NCBI GenBank assembly: GCA_030430575.1
Contig: JAUIKF010000050.1
Location: 1-64,000, forward strand
From: Bacteroidia bacterium
Lineage (GTDB): Bacteria > Bacteroidota > Bacteroidia > J057
Direction: 5' to 3'
Length of the DNA: 64,000 nucleotides
Shown here: piece after piece, positions 9,282 to 17,429 of the stretch
Layout: every line of letters begins with the position of its first letter
Position numbering within the stretch: the stretch's first letter is position 1
Translations under genes and position numbers: made by a program
Notes under the pieces: generated by a model
Database searches by the model: none
What the model saw: only the letters and a program-made list of their open reading frames with translations
Told to the model about the DNA's origin: nothing

Positions 9282-9456
9282 GCGGGGGAATTATTCATGT
9301 ATTAATTGATTCATTATTGATTGCCGAGAATCACTGTATTAGTAATCAGTCAATTTATTATTCCTCAATCCCCCAAGACAGCAATTCTGTACTATCCTCA
9401 AGTGAATGGAGGACCTTACTTTGTACTTTTCCATTCCTTCCACTTAATCTGCTGAC

Positions 9457-11775
9457 ATGAAAGCTTACCTGTTGTTCTCCCTCCTTTTCCTCCTCATAGC
9501 TGTAGCGTTTTCCCAACAATCGACAGCCGATAGCACCGCTTCCCCCAAATTTGTCTACACCTGTCCGCCCTGCAGCTGTCCACATGATGGCCATCACTTT
9601 GCTGGCCCAGGACAGTGCCCTTCTTGCAATATGACCCTCAGGGTATCTTATACAGGCATCAAGCGCACGGCTATTTCGCGACCACGAAGGACAGTAGCCA
9701 TTCTGCTATTTGATGGAGCTGACATCATGGATGTCACAGGGCCTTGGTCGGTCTTTGAGCACGCAGGGATGACGGTGATCACCGTCGCCAAAACTGCAAG
9801 CCCCAAGCGGATCGGCATGACCTTAGAAGTCCAGCCCGACTATACCTTGGAGAATATGCCGAAGGTGGATGCATTGGTATTTCCGGGGGGCGGTCCAGCT
9901 GAAAGCAATCAAGACCCCGAGATTATCGATTGGATCAAGCAGAGAAATGAAGACACAGGAACCCTGTTTTCTGTTTGTAGCGGAGCTTTTTTCCTAGGGA
10001 AAGCAGGCTTACTCGACGATCACCAAGCCACCACTTTTGCTTCCCTTATTCCCCAATTACAGAAGCAATTCCCTAAGGCCCATGTTCTCAATGACGTCAA
10101 GTACACAGATAATGGGAAGGTCATCACCTCGGCCGGCTTGTCTTCAGGCATTGATGCTTCTTTCCACGTCGTCGCCAAATATTTTGGCGAGGGGAGGGCA
10201 CAGGATGTGGCTAATCATATGGAGTATCCATGGAGCAGAGATAAGGACTATGCGAGGACGCAGTTGGCCGATAATTTTATCGTAGGTGTTCGGGAGTTAC
10301 TCAGCATTTTTGCAACAAAATACCTCACCTCCCTAGGCGATCGACAACAATGGACGTATCAATATCTGCTCTCGGATCAGGTAGCGCCTGAAGAAGTGCT
10401 TCGGCTGATCGGGCAGGAATTGAAGGGGGAGGAAAATTGGTCGGGAATTGAGGTGGGGCAAAAGCAGCTGACGGCCCTTGCCAGCCATGGGGTTTTGGGA
10501 AATGGAGCGGTAGCCATCAGGATAAAAAAGACGGAGATGGGCCATATCGCTACCCTGAGTGTCAAAAAAGGGCCTTCTGTGGGCAAAGTGATTACGATCC
10601 CCTCTCAATTCACTGAGTTCCCGCTCGTTGAGCCACATATCTCTGCGCATCCTACCCAAAATGACCATTTGCTGGTAGCTGCGATGGTCATCACTGACGT
10701 GACCAATCCCTACCAAAGTGCCCGTTTGTCGAGCTTTGTCTCCCATGATGGCGGCACTTCATGGACAGAGACAGCCCACGACTGGTGGGGATATGACCCT
10801 TGGACGGCCATCCTCCCCAACGGCCAAACGGCCATGACGTGGCTGGGAACACCCAACCGTTTTCAGCATCAATTTCCTATTCAGTTCTTTTCGTCACATG
10901 ATGGCGGGATAAATTGGAAAAAGAAGGTCCAAGGCACTAGTGGCAGTCACGATGGGACCAAAATCGCCACCCATGGAGATGATTTTTACTTCACGAGTGT
11001 CCAGTTCAATGATCAAATGGGGGCAGATGTGGTCCTGTATCATCGAAAAGGAGATGGTCCGTTTGAGCTAGTTGCCGAAGTAGATGGCAAAGGCAAACGC
11101 CTCAATTTTTGTGAGCCAGCGGTTCTCTCGGACGGCAAGGTGATCGTCCCTGCTTCTGACTTCCTCAAACGAATTTGGGTGCACACCTTTGATCCTGCAA
11201 CAGAGAAACTTTCAGCAGCACACATGGTATCGCTTAAGCCCGGCGGAGCCAAGGGCTATATGCATTTGGTGGCTGATAATCACCCCCAATCTCCTTTTAA
11301 GGACAGAACCTACTTTGTGCGCGCGCTGGGTTCTCGCGGCGATTTTCAGGGGGTTTGGATCAATTATTCTACTAATGGTGGCGTCACGTGGACCGAAGAT
11401 GCACGCGTCGACCATTTTACCAATGACCTTCCAAGCAAAGCACAGGTTCCTAGCGTTGCCGTGAATAAGCAAGGCGTCATCGCTATTTCCTGGGTCGATG
11501 CGCAGCACGATCCCACGCAAGCAAAAAACGACGTTTATTTCGCCTATTCGCTTGACGGGGGCGATACCTTTAGCCAACCCACTCGCGTGACAACCACCAG
11601 CACCGACCCTCGTACGGCTGCCAATGCCGATGTGGCGAAGAAGTTTCCTGGCGGCGGACACTATCTCGGCATCACTACCAAACAAGATGATAGCTTCCAG
11701 CTTATCTGGAGCGATAGCCAAAAAGGGATTTTTGAATTAAAGACGTGTAATGTACAGGTGAGCGGTGGATTTTAG
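9457..11775 (+). CDS. Secreted zinc-ribbon / DJ-1-PfpI / sialidase-like beta-propeller fusion
   Basis: The 772-aa product has three parts after a signal peptide (1-19). First is a Cys-rich heavy-metal-binding segment (Cys36, 39, 41 and Cys54, 57; the latter pattern is CPSCNM). Second is a DJ-1/PfpI domain (about 78-290) with the nucleophile elbow SVCSGA, Cys174, and the FPGGG loop. Third is a propeller-like domain (about 375-765) with Asp-box repeats SHDGGTSW, SSHDGGINW, STNGGVTW and SLDGGDTF, as in sialidases and other BNR proteins. There is no T9SS tail. DJ-1/PfpI relatives include amidases, isocyanide hydratases and stress proteins. The substrate is unknown, and joining these domains in one exported protein is unusual. 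An AraC gene lies upstream. Confidence 0.75.
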   Translation: MKAYLLFSLLFLLIAVAFSQQSTADSTASPKFVYTCPPCSCPHDGHHFAGPGQCPSCNMTLRVSYTGIKRTAISRPRRTVAILLFDGADIMDVTGPWSVFEHAGMTVITVAKTASPKRIGMTLEVQPDYTLENMPKVDALVFPGGGPAESNQDPEIIDWIKQRNEDTGTLFSVCSGAFFLGKAGLLDDHQATTFASLIPQLQKQFPKAHVLNDVKYTDNGKVITSAGLSSGIDASFHVVAKYFGEGRAQDVANHMEYPWSRDKDYARTQLADNFIVGVRELLSIFATKYLTSLGDRQQWTYQYLLSDQVAPEEVLRLIGQELKGEENWSGIEVGQKQLTALASHGVLGNGAVAIRIKKTEMGHIATLSVKKGPSVGKVITIPSQFTEFPLVEPHISAHPTQNDHLLVAAMVITDVTNPYQSARLSSFVSHDGGTSWTETAHDWWGYDPWTAILPNGQTAMTWLGTPNRFQHQFPIQFFSSHDGGINWKKKVQGTSGSHDGTKIATHGDDFYFTSVQFNDQMGADVVLYHRKGDGPFELVAEVDGKGKRLNFCEPAVLSDGKVIVPASDFLKRIWVHTFDPATEKLSAAHMVSLKPGGAKGYMHLVADNHPQSPFKDRTYFVRALGSRGDFQGVWINYSTNGGVTWTEDARVDHFTNDLPSKAQVPSVAVNKQGVIAISWVDAQHDPTQAKNDVYFAYSLDGGDTFSQPTRVTTTSTDPRTAANADVAKKFPGGGHYLGITTKQDDSFQLIWSDSQKGIFELKTCNVQVSGGF

Positions 11776-11785
11776 GCCTATTATC

Positions 11786-11842
11786 AGACGATAAGTTGCG
11801 GAATCCTATGGTTTTGAGGGACATTCCGCAACTTATCGTCTT
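11786..11842. repeat. 19-bp-arm inverted repeat after the fusion gene
   Basis: AGACGATAAGTTGCGGAAT (11786-11804) is repeated as its exact reverse complement at 11823-11842 across an 18-nt loop, followed by TTTAAAAT. It lies 11 bp after the stop of the DJ-1/propeller gene and could act as a terminator, although the T-run is short. Confidence 0.65.
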
Positions 11843-11944
11843 TAAAATACCGTTGATCACTACCTTTGGCCTGAGGCAGAATGCACACAGTTTAGAAATG
11901 ATCGATAAGGTCGTGGAGATGGAGGCATTATTTACAATGGCTAT

Positions 11945-12418
11945 ATGAAAAAGAAGCTGCTTGTAGCGAGTATGATTTTGGCCCTTTTTTCAGGAGGCCT
12001 TTGGGGTGTATTTAGCTTAAATGAACACTTCTTGCTGCTTTGGAACGCCAATCGCTTTATCGTCACGACAGCGCCTTCCTTGAGTGAAAAACTGGTCACC
12101 ATATCCTATAAAGCAGCATTATGGGAAAAAAAATATCCTCGGATCATTGACTCCCGATCTGAATGGGAAAAATACATGACTGTTTTCTCCCATGATACCA
12201 GAGAATCGATCCCTAATGAATATGGCGAAAATGACTTTTTAATTGAATACGGCAAGGCGTCTTTGTCTTTTCGCCATTTCAAAACCAATCGAAGACATCA
12301 ACACACGTATCGATTACATTTTTTTGAGAAAAAAGGGAATATATATGTGAAAGTCCGGATTGAGGGTAAGGACCCAATGGAGTTTGAACAGCGGATGGAG
12401 CTATGGTATATCAATTGA
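11945..12418 (+). CDS. Hypothetical membrane-anchored or exported protein
   Basis: The 157-aa product has an N-terminal hydrophobic segment (about residues 5-27, basic start MKKK), read as a signal anchor or signal peptide. The rest is a basic alpha/beta domain with many aromatic residues (FRHFKTNRRHQHTYRLHFFEKKGN). No family is recognised. It converges on the minus-strand NAD-kinase-like gene, whose end is 40 bp away. Function unknown. Confidence 0.55.
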   Translation: MKKKLLVASMILALFSGGLWGVFSLNEHFLLLWNANRFIVTTAPSLSEKLVTISYKAALWEKKYPRIIDSRSEWEKYMTVFSHDTRESIPNEYGENDFLIEYGKASLSFRHFKTNRRHQHTYRLHFFEKKGNIYVKVRIEGKDPMEFEQRMELWYIN

Positions 12419-12458
12419 ATTTCAACCCATGTTATCCCTCATCTTTCCCTCCTAAAAA

Positions 12459-13397
12459 CTACTCTTTTTTCCTCACCAGCCAGGCTTCTTCTGCTGCTAA
12501 CCCTACCGTAGCAATAGCCCCGCTATTAAAAGCCAAAAAGTCTTTTTCGATCCCATCACTGAAGATCACACCATGGGAAGGCATATAGGATTCAATGGTC
12601 AATTGATGGGAGGGCCTAATCAACCCCGCAGTGATACCTACTTGTGTCCTGATACTAGCAAAAGGTTCACGTACTGCGAATAGAAGCTGGTCGGTGTTGA
12701 TACTTGGTTGCTGGACAATGGTTTTTCCGCCAAACAGGCTGCTGACGCCCCAGGCCATATTGAAAATGGAACTCATCCAGCCAGTGGCTCCTGCCTGAGT
12801 GGAAACGATAACGCCACTGGAGGAGTGTTCTTCCAACTGCTCACCGAAGGTGATTTTATATCGTGCTGAGGTATGTGAGGCGGCGCCAATAAACAAGTCA
12901 TTGAACGCCAAAAGCTTTTGGCCATCATTCAGCTTTGCTTCTGCAAAACGGGCTGTTTGGGCTTGATAGGTATTCGCCAATACTTGCTGTAGGCCTTCTA
13001 TCGCATTTGAGACTTCGAATGGAAGTAATACGCCATCATGTCGCTCGGGATCTGGGTTCACAGCGATGATAGGGATACCTCGCGCGTATTTAGCCGTATT
13101 GGCGACCAAGCCATCCTGACCAATAACGATGACAATATGCTTGGGCGAAAAAAGGAAAGAGGGCACAAAATCGCGGTCCACGATTTTGTACTTTATCTCC
13201 TTGGAAAGCTTGGCCTGTAAAGTATCTAGTGCTCGATGAAATATATCATGCTCTTGGGCATAGTCTTCAAATCTCCCTCCTTGTGCCTCAATATAGAATT
13301 TGGCCTGAGAGCGGGTATTGAAGCGTTCGATCAGCGATTCTAGCCTTGTTTTTCCTTTTATGAGAATGGCATATTCTACTTGCATATTAGGCTTCAT
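12459..13397 (-). CDS. NAD-kinase-like protein (diverged PpnK fold)
   Basis: The 312-aa protein follows the ATP-NAD/diacylglycerol kinase fold. The phosphate-loop segment VIGQDGLVANTAKYA (about 91-105) replaces the canonical GGDGT. FNDLFIG (165-171) matches the NE/D motif, and SSGVIVSTQAGATGW (193-207) matches the conserved C-terminal glycine-rich block. The GGDG change makes ordinary NAD kinase activity uncertain; it may be a specialised kinase or a regulatory paralogue. Its start (Met1, or Met5 at 13385) overlaps the end of the SPFH gene by 11 bp, implying translational coupling. It is the last gene of the NAD-salvage run, whose other genes make NMN from nicotinamide. Confidence 0.7.
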   Translation of the reverse strand: MKPNMQVEYAILIKGKTRLESLIERFNTRSQAKFYIEAQGGRFEDYAQEHDIFHRALDTLQAKLSKEIKYKIVDRDFVPSFLFSPKHIVIVIGQDGLVANTAKYARGIPIIAVNPDPERHDGVLLPFEVSNAIEGLQQVLANTYQAQTARFAEAKLNDGQKLLAFNDLFIGAASHTSARYKITFGEQLEEHSSSGVIVSTQAGATGWMSSIFNMAWGVSSLFGGKTIVQQPSINTDQLLFAVREPFASIRTQVGITAGLIRPSHQLTIESYMPSHGVIFSDGIEKDFLAFNSGAIATVGLAAEEAWLVRKKE

Positions 13398-14403
13398 GTT
13401 GAGGGTGGAGGATAGCCGTCAATAAATCAGGACTGATGTTCAGATTGCCAATTTTATCCGCATTTCCCGCCAATTCGCGAAATGCTAGGGAGAGGTTGAG
13501 CGCAGGATTAGGGGAGTCGTTGAGGGCTGTCAAGACTTTCCAGTCCATTTCCCTGTAGGGTTTCAATGTCGTTTCTATCACAAATCCTTTGGCTTCGGCT
13601 TCCTTTCGGTCATTGGTGGATTGCTGCTCGATCAACTGGGCACGTTGGTTTTCAACTGCGATATCGGCAGCCAGTTTCATCTCGCGTAGCTGCCTGTCAT
13701 TCTTTACCTTTAGCACTTGAGATTCCATCTTTTTCTCCGTTATCTGCTTCTGCTTTTCCTCTACCGCAATCTCTGTATTGAGCTCTGATTCCCGAATCTT
13801 GCGCTCCTGTTCAATCGCAAAATTTCGCCGCTCATAGACCGCTTGATCAGCCTCTTGTTGTAGTTTCTCTCGGGTCTCTGTCTCCAAAGCCCTTGCCATT
13901 TCAGGTGTTGCCGACACAGACAAAACATTCACACCCAATATTTCCACTCCCAACAGGCCAATCGCCGATGAGGTTTGTAAGCCTTGGGTGATGTGATTTT
14001 CAATGGCTTTTCCTGATCGTATGGCCTCCTTAAGCGTGATTTCGTGGATAAACGTCGAAGTTGCAGTTTGAGCTTCATTGATAATCCGCTGATTAAGTTT
14101 TTCACTGTCATTTCGCTTATACTGGCCTTGACCATTTACCGTGAAGTCAAGGACTGACACGAGGGCATTCGGGTCGCTAACTTTGTGGCTGATTTGCCCT
14201 TGAATCATGACAGTCTGATAGTCCTTAGTGGTTTCCTGATAGATAAATGGAAGGTCATTACTGCCCATGGGAATAGCTACTATAGAGCTATTGGGGGCAA
14301 AATAAAAGAATGATAACCCCCATCCTTCCTTTCTGATTTTTCCATTTTCATAATGAAGGACATAGGTCATTGAGTCAAATTTGATGTGCTTAATTCCGAA
14401 CAT
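13387..14403 (-). CDS. SPFH / band 7 domain protein
   Basis: The 338-aa protein has an SPFH (stomatin/prohibitin/flotillin) domain over about residues 10-185. A charged coiled coil rich in Glu/Lys/Gln follows (about 180-265; REKLQQEADQAVYERRNFAIEQERK). No clear N-terminal membrane helix is seen, so it may be soluble or peripherally bound, unlike classical flotillins. SPFH proteins form ring or cage oligomers that scaffold other proteins. It lies 72 bp downstream of the nicotinamide phosphoribosyltransferase gene, separated by a palindrome, and overlaps the NAD-kinase-like gene. This suggests a scaffold for that partner. Confidence 0.8.
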   Translation of the reverse strand: MFGIKHIKFDSMTYVLHYENGKIRKEGWGLSFFYFAPNSSIVAIPMGSNDLPFIYQETTKDYQTVMIQGQISHKVSDPNALVSVLDFTVNGQGQYKRNDSEKLNQRIINEAQTATSTFIHEITLKEAIRSGKAIENHITQGLQTSSAIGLLGVEILGVNVLSVSATPEMARALETETREKLQQEADQAVYERRNFAIEQERKIRESELNTEIAVEEKQKQITEKKMESQVLKVKNDRQLREMKLAADIAVENQRAQLIEQQSTNDRKEAEAKGFVIETTLKPYREMDWKVLTALNDSPNPALNLSLAFRELAGNADKIGNLNISPDLLTAILHPQHEA

Positions 14404-14429
14404 AATTTTGGTTGTTTAGGGTTAATGAT

Positions 14430-14468
14430 CCACTATTTCGACGGGCTGAAACCGAGTCGCAATAGTGG
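14430..14468. repeat. Imperfect palindrome, second copy of the CTATTGCGACGGG family
   Basis: CCACTATTTCGACGGGCT and ACCGAGTCGCAATAGTGG pair with a few mismatches. The arms match the perfect palindrome at 7770-7803. It sits between the nicotinamide phosphoribosyltransferase and SPFH genes and may reduce read-through or stabilise the upstream mRNA. Confidence 0.6.
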
Positions 14469-14475
14469 GGGAATT

Positions 14476-15942
14476 TTACTGATGAATGAGCTGTTTGCGC
14501 TGTACCCGGTCCCGAATCGCTTGCAGCGAATCGTCCACCAGGAGCCGCCCGTCTTCAAAGACCGTGTGCATGGCACCGCCTTCCTGTGCCCAGTCTACTT
14601 GATCCGTAAGGTGAAATCGATCGCCTGATAGGGTCACACGGAGCAGGCCCTTGGCCGACTTTTTCATGCCGTCGTCTGTGATGGGATCTTTGAAGATCTC
14701 ACGACCTACGCCATTTACTTCTCCATAGGTAGCTTTCATCGCGAAGCCGAAGGTGTCGCGGGTATTGTATTGGTAGGTAAATGAGCCGATTCCAAGCACT
14801 ACATTTATCGAGGCAAAGCCTTGAGCCTGAAGCCTCCGGCATATTTCATCAGCGCGATTCAGCGTGATGGAATCGCCATAGATGGCACCGATAGCAGGGT
14901 GGAGTTCCTTATAGCCTTTCTCATTGACGGTGCCACCAAACGTATCCCAAAGGGCGGCGATGACCCCTTGCTCTGCGATTGGATGTGAACTGTTGGGGTC
15001 TCCACACAAAATGGCCACAGGGTCGCCGCTGTCGGGGCGAATGACGACTTTCCCTGGGCGTTGAATGATGGCTGTTTTTAGGCGGGGCAGGTAGTCAGAG
15101 AGCACTTTCCATAAGTCCCAGGTATCTGAGACAATAGACAAAATGCCTGAAGGATAGGTCTCCGTAATGAGTCGTTTAAACGTTTCGAATTCTCCATCAC
15201 TGGTGCCCATAGACATGACCGAATGTTCTGTCGCAGCGACTGATCCACCTACCACCTCATGATCGCTATTTGCCTGATAATACCGTTCTAAGAAATCGAT
15301 GGCAGGCAAAGTATCTGTGCCTCTGAAGGAAAGCAAATGGCCCGCAGCACTTAGCATCGCTGCTTCGAGGCCTGCCATGCCTCGCATGGAGAAATCATGG
15401 CCCTGCCAGTCCACAAACTCTATAGCTGAAGAAGTCGCTTGGGCGTACTTATCTAACACCTCGCGGTATTTCTTTGCGAGGGTAGCGGAATTGCAGGGCA
15501 ACCAGACAATCATCGAAATCAAGGTCTCGAAATAGTTGGTCATCCAGAAGAATTCTGGGCGTGTATTGTGGACGGTGAACATCGGCACTTTGATCGGTAC
15601 ACTGCTCCCTTCAGGAAGTGCCTTAATCTTGATTGGGAGATATCCAAGGTCGTGTAGCGCCGCGATATGGGCCGTTCCTATGAGGTTTTTGCCCAAAAAG
15701 TTGTTGATACGTCGTTGATAGGCGGCTAGTACCTCTTTTTTAGGCAGAGAGAAGAAGTGTGTTTCGAAGTCTTCGATCAGGTATTTCTTGATGCAGTACT
15801 GCAACCCAAAAAAAACGACCTCCTCAATGCCGTCAATACGGCTTTTTCTAGGGGTCCAATTGGCGTAGACCAGGCTGGTGCCCAGGGGATACTGACGTCT
15901 GTGATCCAGCTTATAGCCATCGGTATAATGTAGAGGGTTCAT
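14476..15942 (-). CDS. nadV: Nicotinamide phosphoribosyltransferase (NadV/NAMPT type)
   Basis: The 488-aa protein has the full length and motifs of NAMPT/NadV, which makes nicotinamide mononucleotide from nicotinamide and PRPP. Visible are the N-terminal TDGYKLDHRRQYP, the HDFSMRG block (182-188), the catalytic His240 in SVAATEHSVM, the PRPP-binding IRPDSGDP (301-308), YGDSITLNRADEIC, and the C-terminal GIGSFTYQYNTRDT. It lies in a minus-strand run behind PRPP synthetase, which supplies its co-substrate, and a small HAD phosphatase. The paired NrtR-type palindromes upstream of the PRPP synthetase gene probably govern this gene as well. Confidence 0.92.
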   Translation of the reverse strand: MNPLHYTDGYKLDHRRQYPLGTSLVYANWTPRKSRIDGIEEVVFFGLQYCIKKYLIEDFETHFFSLPKKEVLAAYQRRINNFLGKNLIGTAHIAALHDLGYLPIKIKALPEGSSVPIKVPMFTVHNTRPEFFWMTNYFETLISMIVWLPCNSATLAKKYREVLDKYAQATSSAIEFVDWQGHDFSMRGMAGLEAAMLSAAGHLLSFRGTDTLPAIDFLERYYQANSDHEVVGGSVAATEHSVMSMGTSDGEFETFKRLITETYPSGILSIVSDTWDLWKVLSDYLPRLKTAIIQRPGKVVIRPDSGDPVAILCGDPNSSHPIAEQGVIAALWDTFGGTVNEKGYKELHPAIGAIYGDSITLNRADEICRRLQAQGFASINVVLGIGSFTYQYNTRDTFGFAMKATYGEVNGVGREIFKDPITDDGMKKSAKGLLRVTLSGDRFHLTDQVDWAQEGGAMHTVFEDGRLLVDDSLQAIRDRVQRKQLIHQ

Positions 15943-15983
15943 GGCAGAATGGTTATTAATTATGGATTAATGGTCAACGGCAC

Positions 15984-16379
15984 TTAAGCAGATGGCCGAT
16001 TTTCTTTAACTAACTTTTTCAATGCATCATATACCTCTCTCAAGCCAGCCCTGTCGTCTAACAGCGCATTGTAATAGATCTTTCGGCCTGTAGATTGAAA
16101 AAAGGGAGGCTGTTCATTGATTGCGTCGAAGGGAATGTCGAGTGTTTGGCAATGATCTATGACAAACTGCGTATCTGCATTCGCAGTGAAGATGATCAGA
16201 TAGCACCCCAGTGCTTTCAGTTCCCTCAATAAGCCAATTACCTGGTCAAAGGTGATTCCTTGTCGATGGTAGTCATAGACTGTATTGTCAAAGTCGTAGG
16301 CGATGACCAGAGCGTCGTATCGATGGAACTCTTGGACAAGGCGATTGTAGGTATGTTGAGGGTCGAGGAAATGGTCCAT
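15984..16379 (-). CDS. Small HAD-superfamily hydrolase
   Basis: The 131-aa protein is a minimal HAD phosphatase. Motif I is YDFDNTVYD (about 29-37) with the nucleophile Asp, motif II is IIFTAN (about 57-62), and motif IV is LLDDRAG (about 106-112). There is no cap domain. It sits 41 bp upstream of nadV and 76 bp downstream of the PRPP synthetase gene, in the same direction. A role in nucleotide or sugar-phosphate clean-up within NAD salvage is likely, but the substrate is not indicated. Confidence 0.8.
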   Translation of the reverse strand: MDHFLDPQHTYNRLVQEFHRYDALVIAYDFDNTVYDYHRQGITFDQVIGLLRELKALGCYLIIFTANADTQFVIDHCQTLDIPFDAINEQPPFFQSTGRKIYYNALLDDRAGLREVYDALKKLVKENRPSA

Positions 16380-16436
16380 CTGGAGATTATTAATTGATTA
16401 GTAATTCGTCAACCTGTTAGCTGTCAATGATCATCA

Positions 16437-16472
16437 AAGCCCTAACAGATTTTCTTCAATCTGTTAGGGCTT
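16437..16472. repeat. Stem-loop overlapping the PRPP synthetase stop codon
   Basis: AAGCCCTAACAGATT and AATCTGTTAGGGCTT form a perfect 15-bp stem with a TTCTTC loop. The minus-strand stop codon of the PRPP synthetase gene (16456-16458) falls in the loop. The structure could stabilise or attenuate the mRNA between the first and second genes of the operon. Confidence 0.65.
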
Positions 16473-17358
16473 CAGCCTCTGCCAGGTGATCAGTTCTTGA
16501 TAAATGGGTATTGGCAGAAAGGAGTAAAGGAATTTGGGTAAATGCCTCCTCGTTAGCCATTTCAGCGATACTATCGGTAGTGAAAATGTGATCAAAATGC
16601 GCCTTTAATCGACTTAACCCTTTGCTGAAAATTCCGTGAGAAATGGCCAAAAAAAGTGGTCCTGCACCCTTTTCTTTAAGTTTTTCTGCCAAGCCTACAA
16701 ATGTCCCGCCTCCGTCACAAATATCATCTACAACCAGACAAGCTTGCCCTTGAAGATCCTTTGCATGGACGTCAAAGCCAGATAAGGCGCCTGTCCACAC
16801 ATCTCGTCGTTTGCTACATTGCACGATAGGAAGGCCATTTAGCTGCTGAGAAAGGCGGTACACTTTCTTGAGTGCACCGCCGTCTGGCGCCACGAGCTTG
16901 ACTGGCTGCCCAATCTCAGCGAGACATTGTTTCACAAACTCTCCATTATCCAATACCTGACAACGATCTAATAAAGCAGGGACCACCTCAGAATGGGGGT
17001 CATATAGCGTGACCTGGTGGGCACCTAATTGGTTGATGAGGGAAGTGTAAACCTTCGCAGTGAGCGGCTCGCCAGGGACCATGACACGGTCTTGGCGTGC
17101 CCCTGGAAAATAGGGGAGGAAGAGGTCAAAAGATCTGATGTCCATCCGCTTGAGCGCGTCTACCGCTACCATTAGCCGCCCCAAATCTGCGAATTGATTG
17201 ATCCGAATACTGATCGTAAGATGCTTATTTGCCAGATTTTGGGACAAAATCTTGATATGAGGTTCTCCACCTGGGAAGGTAAATTGCTCAAAATCAACTA
17301 GTTGGTGTGCATTTGCGCCGTAAGGATTAAAGCCCTGGGAGAGGTTGATATAGTACAT
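16456..17358 (-). CDS. prs: Ribose-phosphate pyrophosphokinase (PRPP synthetase) of NAD-salvage type
   Basis: The 300-aa protein is slightly shorter than housekeeping Prs. It has the ATP-site segment YFPGARQDRV (83-92), YDPHSEV (119-125), and the PRPP/ribose-5-phosphate loop LVVDDICDGGGTF (208-220). It makes PRPP, the co-substrate of the nearby nicotinamide phosphoribosyltransferase. nadV-prs pairs are known in bacterial and phage NAD salvage. It is the first gene after nrtR, with 62 bp between them. Its start codon touches a perfect 21-bp palindrome that also covers the likely transcription start. Confidence 0.88.
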   Translation of the reverse strand: MYYINLSQGFNPYGANAHQLVDFEQFTFPGGEPHIKILSQNLANKHLTISIRINQFADLGRLMVAVDALKRMDIRSFDLFLPYFPGARQDRVMVPGEPLTAKVYTSLINQLGAHQVTLYDPHSEVVPALLDRCQVLDNGEFVKQCLAEIGQPVKLVAPDGGALKKVYRLSQQLNGLPIVQCSKRRDVWTGALSGFDVHAKDLQGQACLVVDDICDGGGTFVGLAEKLKEKGAGPLFLAISHGIFSKGLSRLKAHFDHIFTTDSIAEMANEEAFTQIPLLLSANTHLSRTDHLAEAEALTD

Positions 17359-17378
17359 TTGTGTAATTTTTACACAAA
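17358..17378. promoter_or_regulatory. Candidate NrtR operator 1
   Basis: TTTGTGTAA-TTT-TTACACAAA is a perfect inverted repeat with 9-bp arms. It reaches the first base of the prs start codon on the minus strand and overlaps the predicted -7 box and transcription start. It matches a second site at 17409-17429, 51 bp centre to centre (about five helical turns). Binding by the adjacent NrtR-type regulator is inferred from location and pairing. Confidence 0.75.
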
Positions 17379-17404
17379 AAGAAAAATATATAGCAATATT
17401 CCAA
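17375..17404 (-). promoter_or_regulatory. Predicted promoter of the prs-HAD-nadV operon
   Basis: On the minus strand a TTG (17402-17404) is followed by exactly 19 nt and TCTTTTTG (17375-17382). This is one mismatch from the Bacteroidota -7 consensus TAnnTTTG. The -7 box overlaps operator 1, and the predicted start lies inside it with a leader of about 10 nt. Repressor binding would therefore block initiation. Confidence 0.55.
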
Positions 17405-17408
17405 GGAT

Positions 17409-17429
17409 TTTGTGTAAAAATTACGCAAA
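17409..17429. promoter_or_regulatory. Candidate NrtR operator 2
   Basis: TTTGTGTAA-AAA-TTACGCAAA has one mismatch between its arms. It overlaps the stop codon of nrtR (17421-17423) and lies upstream of the predicted -33 element. With operator 1 it brackets the promoter. Confidence 0.7.

Noticed and set aside
9278-9460. A 60-codon frame between the AraC and DJ-1 fusion genes
   Set aside because: It overlaps the ends of both genes, has no motif, and its composition is not coding-like.
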